A stretch of DNA of 64,000 nucleotides from Alisma plantago-aquatica (GCA_963693085.1 OY856410.1:1334425804-1334489803), one strand, 5' to 3'; numbered from the stretch's first letter, positions 11,782 to 23,850 are shown. The notes: generated by a model from the sequence alone, not told the origin. Program-made: numbers and translations.

Positions 11782-13488
11782 ATGGGTGATGGAGTGCTCA
11801 ACCACCTCAACATTGAAGGAACGCTCGTTGCTAGACCTCCGGCATTCGACGGGACAAACTATCAATACTGGAAGAGAAGGATGCAATTCTACTTCCAAGG
11901 AATCAATTGGGATCTTTGGAGAATGGTATCTACACCATACACACTCCCACAAGACGATTTTGCAGTATGGGATGCTAATACGGTAAAAATGGCCCAAATG
12001 AATGCAAAGGCAGTAAGCATTTTATATTGTTCCATTTCAGTAGGTGAATTTAATAGAGTATCAAACTGTGATACCGCATATGACATTTGGCATAGATTAT
12101 CTATAACATATGAGGGTACTGTTCAAGTTAAAAACTCTAAAGTTAGCTTGCTTAAAACCAAGTTTGAACATTTTCGTATGGATCCAAACGAAACTATTAG
12201 TGAAATGTATTCAAAATTTTCTACTATTGTTAATGGTTTGAGTGCTTTAGGGAAACCTGTTCTTGAGGAAGATCAGGTATCAAAAATACTTCGATCTCTT
12301 CCTCCAAAGTACAAACCAAAGGTGACAGCTATTGCAGAAGCAAACGACCTCACTCGCCTCAAAATGGAGCAGCTCATCGGAAACTTAGAAGCTCATGAGG
12401 CAGACCTAGAAGAGGAAGAGAGAAGAGAACATGAGCATCAACGTGGGCCAAAGAAAGATGTGGCTCTCAAAGCATCAAAAGCTCTCTCACAAGAGAGTGA
12501 GGAATCAAGTGAAGAAGAAGGAGAATAAGCATTGATAGTCAACGGTAAGAAATACAGAAGGTTTAAAACTAATAAAATTTCTAGTTCTTCTTCCACTCCC
12601 AGGTGCTTCGAATGTGGAAAGAAAGGACATTTCAAGAATGAATGTCCCAAAGCTAAGAAGGGAAAGAAGAGCTCACATAAGAAGAAAGAAAAAGCTTATA
12701 AAGCGGCATGGGATGAAACGAGTGAAAGTGAAAGTGGAGATGAAAATGTGGAATGTCTAATGGCAAGAGAAGACAATGAAGACTCTCAAGAGGTAAGCCT
12801 TATTGATCTTCCTAAAGAAGAATTAGTTGCTAGATTACAAGAAACTCATGATAAGTATGTTGATGCCAAGAAGAAACTAAAGAAGACTATGAAATCAAAT
12901 AATGAGCTCATTGCCAAAATAGATGAACTTTCTTCTGAAAAGAATAACATTGATCTTGAAAATGTATCTTTAAAAACATCTTTAGATGATTGCACTAGAA
13001 AGCTACTTACTTTGGAAACCAATCTTAATCTTCTATCAAAAGAAAAGACTGATTTGTTAGCCAAACTACAAGCTTTTCAAACTCAACCTATCTTGTGCAA
13101 TCATTCAGACTATGACAATATTGTAAAAGAAAAGGATTCATTGTTTTCTGATTTAGACCAGGCAAGAAAAGATATACATAAAAAGATGAATAACATTGCT
13201 CAGTTGCAAAGAGAACTTTATGAGTTAAGAAGAAAAGATATTCTTGATAACATATTGAGAAGTGGTACTACCTTCAATGGAAGAAAAGGTTTGGGATATG
13301 TTCCAAAGAAAAATCAACCCAAAAAGACCCAAACTATGTTTGTACCCAAAAACACAATGGCTAGAAAGAGAAATGAAGTTGATTCTATTACTTGTCATTT
13401 CTGTTTACGTCTTGGACATTACTGTTTTTCATGCCCCTACAAGACTAAGAAGTCCAACTTAGTTTGGACTCCAAGACCCCAAACTTAG
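11782..13488 (+). pseudogene. Copia gag with one in-frame stop
   Basis: Capsid protein that assembles the virus-like particle and binds RNA. ATG at 11782 follows the primer-binding site by 34 bases. A gag/UBN2-type domain covers residues about 15-220 (FDGTNYQYWKRRMQFYF; LSALGKPVLEEDQVSKILRSLP). A TAA at 12526 (residue 249) follows an acidic Glu/Ser-rich tract; the same frame then continues to 13488. After it come a CX2CX4HX4C zinc knuckle (residues 275-288), a Lys-rich linker, a long coiled coil (about 350-490, Leu/Asn/Glu-rich, typical of SIRE-type gag), and a second zinc knuckle (538-551). One substitution (GAA to TAA) explains the stop. Full length would be 568 codons before the terminal stop. 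Whether the upstream part alone is functional is unknown. Confidence 0.92.
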
Positions 13489-13900
13489 AAGAATGGAATG
13501 TAGTTGAGATATGACAAAATACTTAATTTTTGCTATTTATATTGTTCTATCTCAACAAACGATGCTATGCTTATTGGTATTAATTTTTCTGCATTGATGT
13601 ACTAAAACAGAAACTTCGTCGGTCGAAGTACTGTCGACCGAGCTCTGGGTCGGTCGAGGTATTGTCGACCGACTGGATGTCTTTAACAAATCGAAAATCT
13701 TCCAGTACTTATTTCGGTCGAAAATTGGTCAACCGAGAAATTTTCTGTGTTTTTGATTGTAATACAGTAACTTGCTCGATCGACAAATTGTCGACCGAGA
13801 ATGATATCGGTCGAACAATTGTCGACCGACTGGTTTTTCTGTATCAGAACTTTTATACACATAAGCAAATTAAAAGTTTCTAACCTTATCGGACCATCAC
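13489..13900. other. gag-pol spacer carrying five hairpin motifs
   Basis: A non-coding 412-bp gap separates gag (frame 1) from protease (frame 2). It contains five 23-bp dyads with the same TCGGTCGA/TCGACCGA arms as the LTR, imperfect in some copies: 13619-13641, 13650-13672, 13714-13736, 13776-13798, 13807-13829. All have a 7-base spacer. Near 13902 a third frame reads TWVPKSTF, resembling the gag tail that normally precedes protease in SIRE/Tork elements. So the hairpin stretch may sit inside what was once continuous gag-pol coding sequence. Confidence 0.8.
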
Positions 13901-16900
13901 ATGGGTACCAAAATCTACATTCTAATGCAGGAATGGGTAGTTGACAGTGGCTGCTCCAAACATATGACCGGAAACAAGGACGCATTTCAAACTTTTGAAG
14001 AAAAAAAAAGTGGAACGGTCACCTTTGGAGACAATGGTAAGGGCAAGATCGTTGGAATAGGTAATGTTGGAACAAATCTTGAAATCAAAAATGTTCTACT
14101 TGTTGATGGATTGCATCACAATTTAATTAGCGTAAGTCAACTATGTGATAGTGGTTATGATGTGTTATTTAACAAAACCTGCTGCAAGTTGTTGATAGAA
14201 AACACTACAAATGTCATTTATGAAGGAAATAGAGTTGGAAATCTTTATATCCTTAAACCAAACTCTATGAAATCAGTAATAGGCAAATGCTTGCTTGCAA
14301 ATGAAAATACCTTACATCTATGGCATAAAAAGCTAGGACATGCTAGTTCACACACTATTAAAAAGTTAGTGAAACATAATCTTGTTCGTGGATTACCTGC
14401 TCTGTCTTTTGATCAAGCTGAAAACTGTGAACCTTGCACAATGGGAAAGCAAACCAAAACATCTTTTAAATCAAAACATGTACTTAGTACTAGTAGATCC
14501 TTAGAATTAATTCATATGGACTTATTTGGACCAATGAGGACACAATCTATTGGTGGTAAAAGATATTGTTTTGTTATTGTTGATGATTATAGTAGATTTA
14601 CATGGGTACATTTTATTGCAACTAAAGATGATACTATTCATGTCTTTATGCAATTTTGTTCTAAGATTGAAAATCTTTTACAACATAAAATATGTACCAT
14701 TAGAAGTGATCATGGTGGCGAATTTGAAAATCATACATTTGAGACCTTTTGTACATCTCAAGGGTATACTCATAATTTTTCTGCTCCACGTACCCCACAA
14801 CAAAATGGTATAGTAGAACGGAAAAATAGATCCCTACAGGAAATGGCTAGGACCATGATGCTTGAACACAACACACCTAAAACCTTTTGGGCTGAAGCCG
14901 TAAACACTGCTTGTTATGTGCTTAATAGAGTAACTATTCACTCTCATTTGAAGAAAACTCCATATGAAATAATACACTCTAAGAAACCCCGAGTTGACTA
15001 CTTTCATACTTTTGGCTCCACATGCTACATTTTAAATACCAAAGATGATAGAGACAAGTTTGATTCTAAATCACACAAGGCATTCTTTTTGGGATATTCC
15101 ATTTCTAGCAAAGCCTTTAGAGTATATAACACTATATCTAGAAAAGTTGAGGAATCCATTCATATTTCTTTTCATGAAGAATCAAAATCTGAACATCTAG
15201 ATATCATTGATCTCACTAATCAATTCGAAAATACAAACATTTCCAATGATAGTGAGAAAACTCCTATATCAGAACCCCAAGTTGAAACACAACCTACACC
15301 TAGGCTTATCAAGGATCATCCCCAAGAACAAATTATTGGAGATCCAAATGATAAAGTCAAAACTCGGTCTTCCTTCAAAGATGTTGCAAACATGGCTTTC
15401 GTTTCTATCATTGAACCTAAGAAGATATCCGAAGCTCTTAAGGATGATTACTGGATAATAGCCATGCAAGAAGAATTAAATCAATTCACTAAAAATGATG
15501 TATGGGATTTAGTTCCTAAACCACAAGACAAAACCATCATAGGAACTAAATGGGTTTTTAGGAATAAGCTCAATGAAGCAGGAGAAGTCATAAGGAATAA
15601 AGCTCGATTAGTAGCACAAGGATATAATCAACAAGAAGGAATAGATTTTGATGAAACATATGCACCCGTAGCTAGACTTGAAGCTATTAGGATGTTACTA
15701 GCTATTGCTGCCCATAAAAACATTAAGCTATATCAAATGGACGTCAAAAGTGCATTTCTCAATGGCATCATACAAGAAGAAGTTTATGTTGCTCAACCAC
15801 CGGGCTTTGAAATACCAGAAAAATGTGACCATGTTTATAAACTTAAAAAGGCACTTTATGGTCTAAAGCAAGCACCTAGGAATTGGTATGAACGGCTCAA
15901 GACATATCTTTTTGATAATGGTTTCTCTATTGGAAATTCAGATTCTACTTTATTCTTCAAAACATATGCATCTGATTTCCTAGTTGTGCAAATATATGTT
16001 GATGATATTATTTTTGGAGCTTCAAATAATTTATTATGCACACAATTCAGTGACATTATGCAAAAAGAATTTGAAATGAGCCTTATGGGTGAATTAACAT
16101 TTTTTCTTGGTTTTCAAATTAAGCAAATGCCTGCAGGAATTTTCATAAGCCAAGAAAAATACACTAAAGAACTTTTAAAACGCTTTGGGATGGATCAATG
16201 CAAACATGCTACTACTCCTATGGCTACTTCTATCAAAATTGATAAGGATGAAAATGGGGAACCTATTGATGATTCCTTATATAGAGCTATGATTGGTAGT
16301 TTGCTATATTTAACCGCTTCTCGACCGGACATTATGTTTTCCGTTGGTCTTTGTGCTCGATTTCAATCCCAACCTATGCAATCTCATTTTCTTGCGGTCA
16401 AACGGATTCTTCGATATCTAGCTGGCACTACTTGTTTCAGTTTATGGTATCCAAAAGGACAATCCTTGGATTTTAAAGCATATACTGATGCGGATTATGC
16501 TGGTTGTCGACTTGATCGCAAAAGTACTAGTGGTGGATGTTTCTTATTAGGAAGAGCCTTAGTATCTTGGTTTAGTAAGAAACAAAATACGGTTGCCCTA
16601 TCTACAACTGAAGCTGAATATATGGCAGCTGGGTCTTGTTGTGCTCAAGTACTTTATATGCAATAGGTTTTAAGCGATTATGGTTTTAAACTTTCATCTA
16701 CACCTATCTTTTGTGATAACACGAGCGCCATAAACTTAGCACATAATCCTATTTTACACAGCCGGGCAAAACACATTGAAATCCGTCATCACTTCTTAAG
16801 GGATCACATATCAAAGAATCATGTTTCCCTTCATCATGTTGATACGGAAAATCAATTGGCTGATATTTTTACAAAACCACTTCCTTTAGATCAATTCAAC

Positions 16901-16966
16901 AGCATTAGGAAGCAACTGCTTATTACTCCTTTGGAAGATGTTTTCTTTGATATCTGCGGTTCTTAA
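13901..16966 (+). pseudogene. Copia pol: protease, integrase, RT, RNase H, one in-frame stop
   Basis: Frame 2 polyprotein in copia order. Protease DSG is at residue 15. The integrase zinc finger has H142, H147, C176, C179; the catalytic triad D207, D270, E306 has the D-D-35-E spacing. A GAG-pre-integrase segment and the [11 protein letters not shown] start of RT are present, and the RT active site YVDD is at residue 699 (15995-16006). RNase H has YTDADYAG and [15 protein letters not shown] at 16664, explicable as CAG to TAG, cuts RNase H before its last catalytic region; the frame then continues through FCDNTSAINLAHNP and LADIFTKPLP to a TAA at 16964. All catalytic residues I can recognise are kept, so the element died, if it did, only recently. 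The true start is uncertain because the upstream spacer is non-coding. Confidence 0.94.
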
Positions 16967-17359
16967 CACGTATACTTGTTTAAATTGTATCATTTTGGCT
17001 TTTCAATGGACATTTTCTTAATAGATTTGATGGGATATCTAATTAAGGGGGAGCTTTTATTAAAATGGTTATCTTTTTGAAATGACAAAGGGGGAGAGAT
17101 ATATAAAACTATAACTTAGTATTTATGACAAATTCAATCAATGAGTTTCATAAATATACTCTTGGCTTTACATTGAAAGTTGCTATATTCCCAAATGAAC
17201 TGGATTTCATGTTCCATAATTCATTGGGAATAATAAGCACACATTTTATAAACAAGAGGAAAAGTTACAAATGGCAATCTAAAGGTATGACATTTATATG
17301 TTTTATATTTCCTTTATTTATATTTTGGAAATGTTTGTCATCTTCAAAAAGGGGGAGAT
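16967..17359 (+). promoter_or_regulatory. Copia 3' untranslated region with repeated polypurine tracts
   Basis: No env-like ORF. Three AAGGGGGAG-type purine runs occur: about 17045-17053, 17087-17097, and 17347-17359 (AAAAAGGGGGAGAT) immediately before the right LTR. The last is the functional polypurine tract that primes plus-strand DNA; the other two are probable duplicates or auxiliary primers. Confidence 0.8.
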
Positions 17360-17683
17360 TGTTGGCTAAATGGACATCTATAAAATCCCTTTGTTTTGAT
17401 TATGACAAACATTTCATTCTTATTTTTCTGACGAGCTACTTGAGTGTGCAGGATGACAAACCTATAAGGGAAATTCAACAAGAAGTATTTATATTTTCAT
17501 GCAAATGTAATCATTGTAAAAACTTGTACAGAAATATAATGTACAAGTACTTAGAATCGCATGTAAATCAAGCATTGGATTTTTCCCTAGCTAAACACCT
17601 TAGTCATCCATTCAATAGGATCACCTATGCACACTCACACACATAATTAATGCCTAACTTGAAATCTTGAAACAGGATCATTC

Positions 17684-17840
17684 TCGGTCGACAAACTCCT
17701 CGACCGAGAAAGATCCAAAGTAGCCGTTAGACACAACAGACAAAGTAGTTGGCAGTTGCAAATGAACGTTAATCCAGAGAGCCTGTCGGTCGACAAAACT
17801 TCGACCGAGTAGGTGTCTCGGTCGACCATTCCTCGACCGA
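17684..17840. repeat. Cluster of three hairpin dyads in right copia LTR
   Basis: TCGGTCGA/TCGACCGA dyads at 17684-17707, 17786-17808 and 17818-17840, equivalent to copies 1 or 2, 3 and 4 of the left LTR. Confidence 0.9.
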
Positions 17841-17977
17841 GACGATCTCTGACAGAAACTGCAGAGTAAAGTAATTAGCCGTTGCAAAACCAACAAACTT
17901 GTACCTAACGGCTAGTTAAGCACTTAGAAACCCCTAGAAGTTATCTAGAACGTCCTTAAGAATACTTAGGCCATTTC

Positions 17978-17985
17978 TATAAATA
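17978..17985 (+). promoter_or_regulatory. TATA box of copia right LTR
   Basis: TATAAATA at the position equivalent to 10990. Transcription from here could read into flanking DNA. Confidence 0.7.
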
Positions 17986-18721
17986 GGACAAGCCATAGGA
18001 CACTAGAAAACACTTGATACACTTGATATACTTGAGAAGATACTTGAGTCCTCTTGTGCAATCTGTTGTGAATTGAGCATTGTGATAATTTGGCCATTTT
18101 CCTCTTAGCTCAAGCTCGTCCTATAGACTAGATTTTCCTAACCCTAGCAATCACAAGTCCATCATCTTGGCTAGGAAAATCCAAACGCTTGATCTAGACA
18201 AATCAAGCCTTGAGCTTCAAGGATAAGTTGTATTTTTCTCTTATTTCTTTCTTGTTCCTAGTATTACTTGTACTCTCCTTGCTACTCCAGGTAGGAGGCT
18301 GAGGATTGGAGAGGGTGAAGCTCTTCGTGGTGAAGAGGAGGAACTTTGGACTACTTCAGAAGGCTGTCTTGACGGGAAGCTACTTCGGGAGGAAGGCTAC
18401 TTCAAGGGGGAGCTTGAAGTTACTTCAAGGAAGGCTGCTTCGAGGTTGGCAAGACTACTTCAAGGCGAAGGCTGTCCAAATGGTGTTTGGAAAGTATTGT
18501 AAATTTTATGTAATATCCTTGAGAGGTAATAAAATTTAGTACTTTCAAAATCCCGGTTGGGTAAGCAACCGGGTAGTGGACTGACTCCTTAGTATTTGCT
18601 AAGGTGGAACCACTCTAAACACCTATGTTCCTCTTCTTAATCTTTACTTTGGTTGTTTGATTTTAAAATTACTTTAAAATTTATATAAAACTCTATTCAC
18701 CCCCCCCTCTAGAGGTTTTCA

Positions 18722-18726
18722 GGTCC
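18722..18726. repeat. Copia target site duplication, right copy
   Basis: GGTCC, identical to 10336-10340. Confidence 0.95.
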
Positions 18727-19722
18727 TACTTTGGTTCTCATGTACTGACCATGAGGTGGTGATGTCATGGAGTCCGGCTCTTCCATTGACCTTGTATGGC
18801 ACCGACTTGGGTTTCACAACCGAAGGTTGGATTTGAGTGGTACGACTCAGTTCCTCAGTGCATAATAACACGTAATCTAGCCGAATAGTATTTATTGCTT
18901 AAGGCAAAACACGGAACATTGGTTGAGGCCTTGCTTATGTAGTTGGTCTTGTTATACCTTGCAGTTACTTATACGTTCCTTATGTATGTGGTAAGATCTT
19001 ATAAATCTTATCTTTTCAATCATGTTCCATTAAGAAATACTTGGTTATATGCATTCCGTACATCTTGGTAAGCTCGATGGTAATAACAACCTTGCTCTAT
19101 AGACTTATCTTATTCTACATTTTATCAGTTATTTGCTGATGTTGCTTTAATCTTTCTGAGGTTTTATGATTTCGGTGGGGAGTTATGTTTCTCGCTGGGA
19201 CTGTGTGTCTCACCTCGTTGGTTTACAACCTTTTTAGGTGTTTGCGCTAGACGTGGTGGTGGTCACTGGGTTCTGACCGAGCAGCAAGACGAGCAGTAGA
19301 AGGCAAGAGATGGATATGCTACTGTTTTGGTTGTTTTGTAGTAGAGTCTTAGAGTCATCCCTGTACTCTCAAGTCCGCGGAGGCGTTTTGACGTAGTTTT
19401 ATAATGTATAGCTGATGAAGCTTTGTATATCCTGCTGCTGGCCGGATGTGGCCCGTTATGTATATATAAACAGGTGATGAGCTCCTGTGATGATAAGACA
19501 ACTGATCTGTTAAGCTGTGAACACGTATCTAGACTTGTAGATGTTTATATAACCTGTCTTCTTGTAGGGTAAGGATCTAAATGTAATAGTTTCTTGGTTT
19601 ATCTGCTTCTCAAAATCGGTTTTAATTACCTCGCATTTTTGGTAATAGGTGGTTTATGGTGTTTTCCGCACATTTTTGCATGGCACCTCGTTGTCTGTGT
19701 GATAGCGGGATGTGTCACCACA
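18727..19722 (+). repeat. Right LTR of Tekay-like element 1, second part
   Basis: Continues the LTR broken at 10340. From about 19410 it matches 2006-2316 of the left LTR, and it ends GTGTCACCACA. Total right LTR length without the copia is about 4208 bp. Confidence 0.88.
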
Positions 19723-20349
19723 TGAACCTAATCCCTCCTCTATGTAGAGGGGTACTGGGGGATTCCTAAAGAACAACTAATACACATTCAATTGAAAATT
19801 AGTTGCTCTGACAAGTGTTGTCCTATCTGGTTGTGTAATCAAAAGACCCCAGGCAAGTCCTACCCCATTATGGAGGGATAGCCATGGGAGAGCAACAATT
19901 GAGGATCATTATTGTTGGAGAGCATGTTGGTGAATAGTACACCAATGGGAGGGACAAATCCTTCCTATCCATTCCTATAGGACAAAATGAGTTTTAGTTG
20001 GTCTGTGTGGACTAATATAGAGGCAGGAGTCTATTGGTAGTTTCTAGGAAGGCAACATCAACTCGCAATTTGTGGCGAGATTTGAGGAGAAGCTGTAGTA
20101 GTTTTCTGAGACCACTGTCTGTGGAGGAGAAGTCAGATGAGTTTGAGTGTGACTAGGAGATGCACAACCCCCATTCAAGATAGAGTGCACATCTACATTG
20201 ATGAGGATTGTGGTTGAACTTGCTCCAGGACTAGGTATATCTTCATGAAACCATCCTTCCCATTGCATAGTTGTTGACTCTATATACTGGTTAATGGGAA
20301 ATATGTCAGTTTTTTTTGTTTCTTTTACCTATCTCTATGCCGTATTTCC
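19723..20349. other. Unassigned spacer
   Basis: About 630 bases between the Tekay LTR and an old RT fragment. I see no convincing coding sequence or repeat. It may be the decayed upstream part (gag or protease) of the fragment that follows, but no motif shows it. Confidence 0.4.
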
Positions 20350-21099
20350 CTACAAGAGTTGTGGGAGAAAAGTTTAATACAATTGAGCACGTCCCCTTGG
20401 GGTGATCTAGTGTTTTTTCAAAGTATAAGGGAGGTTTTTTAAGGCATTTAATAGACTACATGCAGTTGGACAATGTCACGTTAAAAAAAGTATAAGTTTC
20501 TGAGGATAGATGACTTGTTTGATTAGTTGAGGGGTGCTATAGTGTTTTCCAAGATAGACCTGAGGTCAGGGTATCACCATTTGAGGATCAAGGCCAATGA
20601 CATACCTAAGACTTCTTTTAGGATTAGGTATGGTCACTATGAGTTTGTGGTTATGTTATTTAGGCTAACTACTACACCAACAATGTTTATGGACTTGATG
20701 AATAGAGTTGAAGTACCTTTTTCAGTTTTTGGTGGTGTTCATAGATGATATCTTGATATACACCAGATACCTTCAACAACATGAGCAACATCTTTTTCAG
20801 GCATTGAGTTGTTGAGGCATCATATGCTATATACTAGGTTCAACAAGTGTGAGTTTTGGCTAGGTATCTTTATTTGGTCATGTCATCTCTACAAAGGGGG
20901 TTTGTGTAAACACAAAGAAGGTGAAGTCAGTGTTGGAGTTGGAGCAGACCAAGACACTGATAGAAGTTTGGAGCTTCCTAGGTTTAGCTGGTTACTATGG
21001 GAGATTCACTCAAGAACTTCAGCGCAATAGATTTACCTCTTACCTGACTAACTAGGAAGGATGCCTCTTTCAGTTGTTGAAGGATAAGTTGACAAGTAC
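20350..21099 (+). pseudogene. RT/RNase H fragment of an older gypsy chromovirus
   Basis: Recognisable chromovirus reverse transcriptase: LQELWEKS...STSPWGD, then LRIDDLFD, then an open 222-bp stretch at 20527-20748 reading [21 protein letters not shown]...[10 protein letters not shown]. The MPFGLTNAPA box is altered to [11 protein letters not shown] frameshift precedes the FIDD active-site motif (20738-20749), and further shifts separate the NKCEFW and LGLAGYY motifs. The match ends at LKDKLTS, exactly where the minus-strand LTR array begins (21100). The rest presumably lies beyond the window on the other side of that insertion. It is closest to the Tekay type and clearly dead. Confidence 0.85.
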
Positions 21100-23841
21100 T
21101 GTCACGGAACCGAAATCCCAGTCCCATGAACCAAACGGATATCAAAGGCGACATGCGGAAGCATAAAGGTTAGCATACATGAACAGATAACAAGATAAAG
21201 GCACCAACATAATCTCAACAATCAACAAGATATATTAAGCAACATTACTATATTACACGATTTGAATTACATGTTCAACAGCCACTTTATACAAGTCTGC
21301 TCGTGTATACTATATATGGATCTTACAATAAGTACACCTAACATATCTCACCAATCCCATCATCTTACTAGCCATCTCTGAACCTAAAAACAACATACGA
21401 GAAAAGGGTCAACACACGGGGTGCTGAGTATAGGGCAGAACGATACATATATGTATAAGCTTTGCATAATTTGAAAATATTTCAAGATGAAACGAACAAT
21501 AATAAACATGTAAACTATTTAAGAAAATGCAAAACCATGTTTTATGTCATTTCACTCCATTATATCAACAATATCAAGCATGTTTAAGGCCTTTGACCAT
21601 CTTCCCGTCGGAAGGGCCTGTAAGGGTTACAAAATTAGCTAACCCTTTTATACAGGACCTCAAGGCCATAGCCAAGAGATAACCCTTTATCAACAATATT
21701 ATAATGGAGTTTTGTATATATATGTGTTCAAGTTATAAAACTGATGAGGCAAACATTGAGTAAGACATAGAAATACTACATGGCAATATTGGGCAAGTAA
21801 ACACACAAGCATACAATACATATCATTTCAAACAAGAAAGCTAGTCATATAACTAGATAAGGCCCGTACCTGATTCACAAATTTCATAACCTAACATATC
21901 CTTCACCATCTAGCCACATGCCAAACCTGATTAACAACAAGATTACATATATGCATTAGATTCTCATCATTAAACCTAATTATCTTCATTTTAGGATTTT
22001 TGCCAAGTTGGGTTCAAGGTTGGTTATTAATACAATAGATGGTCTCATATTGATTTAGGGTCCATCATAAGAGTGTGGTTCAAGTTTCATATCATTATGA
22101 CGTTCCATGCTCTTTCTATAATCATAATAAGGTTTAAGGCATTTACATGCATTATAGGATCAAAAGACTCACAATAGAGAACCCTACATCATAATTCATC
22201 AAGTCAAGAGGTCCAGACCTAAAGATGATTTAGATCAACAACATTAATTCATCAGAGGCACAAAATGAGATTAGGTAGTTGTCCATTTGCAGTAAGATTA
22301 GCAATCTAGGACAAAGTTCATCATTAACGTCCAAACTAGGCACATATGTACAAAAAGGAGTCATTTATGAGAAATAGGGGTGATTAGGGATCCCATGTAG
22401 TTCAAGGTGCACAACATTTACTGATCTAATGAGAAAGAGGGTACAAGTGTACTAAAGATTCAAGATTTATCATAAAGATGCATTATATTGGTCAACATAG
22501 TCAAAGATCCTATTTTTAGCAAAAATAGGAGAACAAATGAAGAATTTAGAGTCTAAAACCTAGTCCACATTGTAGATCTCGTTGATATGATGAATTTTCC
22601 TATATTAAACACTGAATTTGACCCAAGTGTTGCAAAGTTATCATATTTCAAAGAATTTATCTTGAAAAGGGGGTCTGTACAATATTTTAGCTAGGACTTA
22701 CTCTATTCATTGATTGGGCCTTGGCCTCCCAAGGATGTTGGGTCTCTGGACTGGCTACTTCAAGCCCAAGCGACAGGTTCCCCTTCTACACTTCAATTCA
22801 TCAGGACCCCTATTTGGAACAGAGCAAAAATAGGGGAGTCGTCCCCTCCCCACCATGCCGGCGAACCCCACCTGGAGCTCGACCTTGGCGCCCATCTGTC
22901 TGGGGCGATGGTGGCGGTGGCCCATGTGCAGCAGCTCATGGGGGAGGGAAGTGGAGAGAAGGAAACAAACTCCCTAGTGTTGATCATCTCTGCCCCGATT
23001 GTGTCCATGGTGAACAGAAGAGAAGTGGCCGATGCAACCACTATGGTCGCTGCCCGAGCTTCCAAGGCTTGTGGACCTGGCGTCGTCTGCTGTTCTTTGT
23101 GAGGTGAGGGGTGGCGGTGCCCTTCCCCTTATCTTTGGTGTGGGAGACGGTAGGAAGAAAAGGAGATGCTACTTGGGAGGTGACATCAGAAAAAATTGGA
23201 AGGGAGACCCTTCCTGATCATGTTGGCGGCTGGATTAAAACTAGGAAAATGAAAAAGGGCAACAAGCGAGGGTAAAAAGGGACAAGAGGTTAGAGTTTTG
23301 GGGTCCTAATCACCATCTCATGGAAAACTTCCTGATCTGGCAAGTCAGAGGAGGAAGAGTCTGTGTGTGTATTTTCCTTTCCAAATCGGAATGGAAAGGA
23401 GTTGGAGACAACCAGGCTGTTGGGCCACACACTGGATGGGCCCGTGCATGGGTAGGCCCAATAGTTTAAGTCCACTATGAAAGAGACATAAAAAATAAGG
23501 AAACTTCAACCTAGCATAACTAGCACATCAAAGGTCCGTTTGGGGAGATTTTTCCATTGTTGGATCGGAAATCGAGTCCACTACAACATGGTACATGTTA
23601 CAAAGCCAAAAGATTATGGTGATGAGCTTCAAAATATCTAGAAAAGATGGTGATATGAAAAATAATGGTATTTAGTTCAAAAGTACAAATTGATGTCACA
23701 TTTAGCAAAATTGAATATTGATGTGACTAATATGGAGTCTCCCAACCATCAAACCATGAAATTGAAATTGAATTGAGTAAGAGGTCAAATGATGAGAGAG
23801 AAAGGGTACAAGTTAGGAGTGATAAAATCCAATTTGTCACA
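21100..23841 (-). repeat. LTR copy a of the minus-strand chromovirus derivative
   Basis: Read on the minus strand it starts TGTGACAAATTGG and ends GGTTCCGTGACA, 2742 bp. Just outside its minus-strand 5' end is GAGGACGAAATTTC...AAGGAAGGA, the hallmark 3' end of a Tekay-type interior with polypurine tract. The same LTR recurs at 25969, 44061, 51079 and 55934. It splits the older RT fragment that ends at 21099. Confidence 0.88.
22706..23230. other. GC-richer segment inside LTR with overlapping open frames
   Basis: A locally GC-rich stretch open in several frames on both strands: + strand 22710-23102 (130 aa) and minus strand 22793-23065. The equivalents in copy c (47808-48131, 107 aa, cut by a TGA) and copy d (52668-53066, 132 aa) are open too. 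I recognise no domain. The openness on both strands and its place inside an LTR argue that it is not a gene. Confidence 0.5.
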
Positions 23842-23850
23842 TCCTTCCTT
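23842..23850 (-). promoter_or_regulatory. Polypurine tract (minus strand)
   Basis: TCCTTCCTT on the + strand, AAGGAAGGA on the minus strand, directly upstream of LTR a. The neighbouring minus-strand GAGGACGAAATT is conserved in plant chromoviruses. Confidence 0.75.

Larger units (their letters stand above)
10341..18721 (+). mobile_element. SIRE-like Ty1/copia retrotransposon, nearly intact
   Basis: An 8381-bp element inserted in the right LTR of Tekay-like element 1. It has two LTRs (1392 and 1362 bp), a Met primer-binding site, gag with a long coiled coil, pol in the copia order protease-integrase-RT-RNase H, and a polypurine tract before the right LTR. It is flanked by GGTCC on both sides. 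I counted about 11 substitutions between the LTRs, under 1%, so insertion is recent. The 30-bp length difference is one 31-bp hairpin repeat less a 1-bp gain in a C run. Pol sequence and the gag coiled coil fit SIRE/Maximus, but no env-like third ORF is present. Confidence 0.95.
17360..18721 (+). repeat. Right LTR of SIRE-like copia
   Basis: Starts TGTTGGCTAAATGG and ends GAGGTTTTCA. Near-identical to the left LTR except for about 11 substitutions, one hairpin repeat missing and a 1-bp longer C run. Confidence 0.95.

Noticed and set aside
11774..11986. 70-aa frame overlapping gag start
   Set aside because: Shadow frame of gag, which has the recognised domain.
17125..17646. 173-aa frame after copia pol as an env-like ORF
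   Set aside because: It spans the polypurine tract and LTR start, lacks a convincing signal peptide or transmembrane layout, and its second half is LTR sequence also present at 10343-10627.
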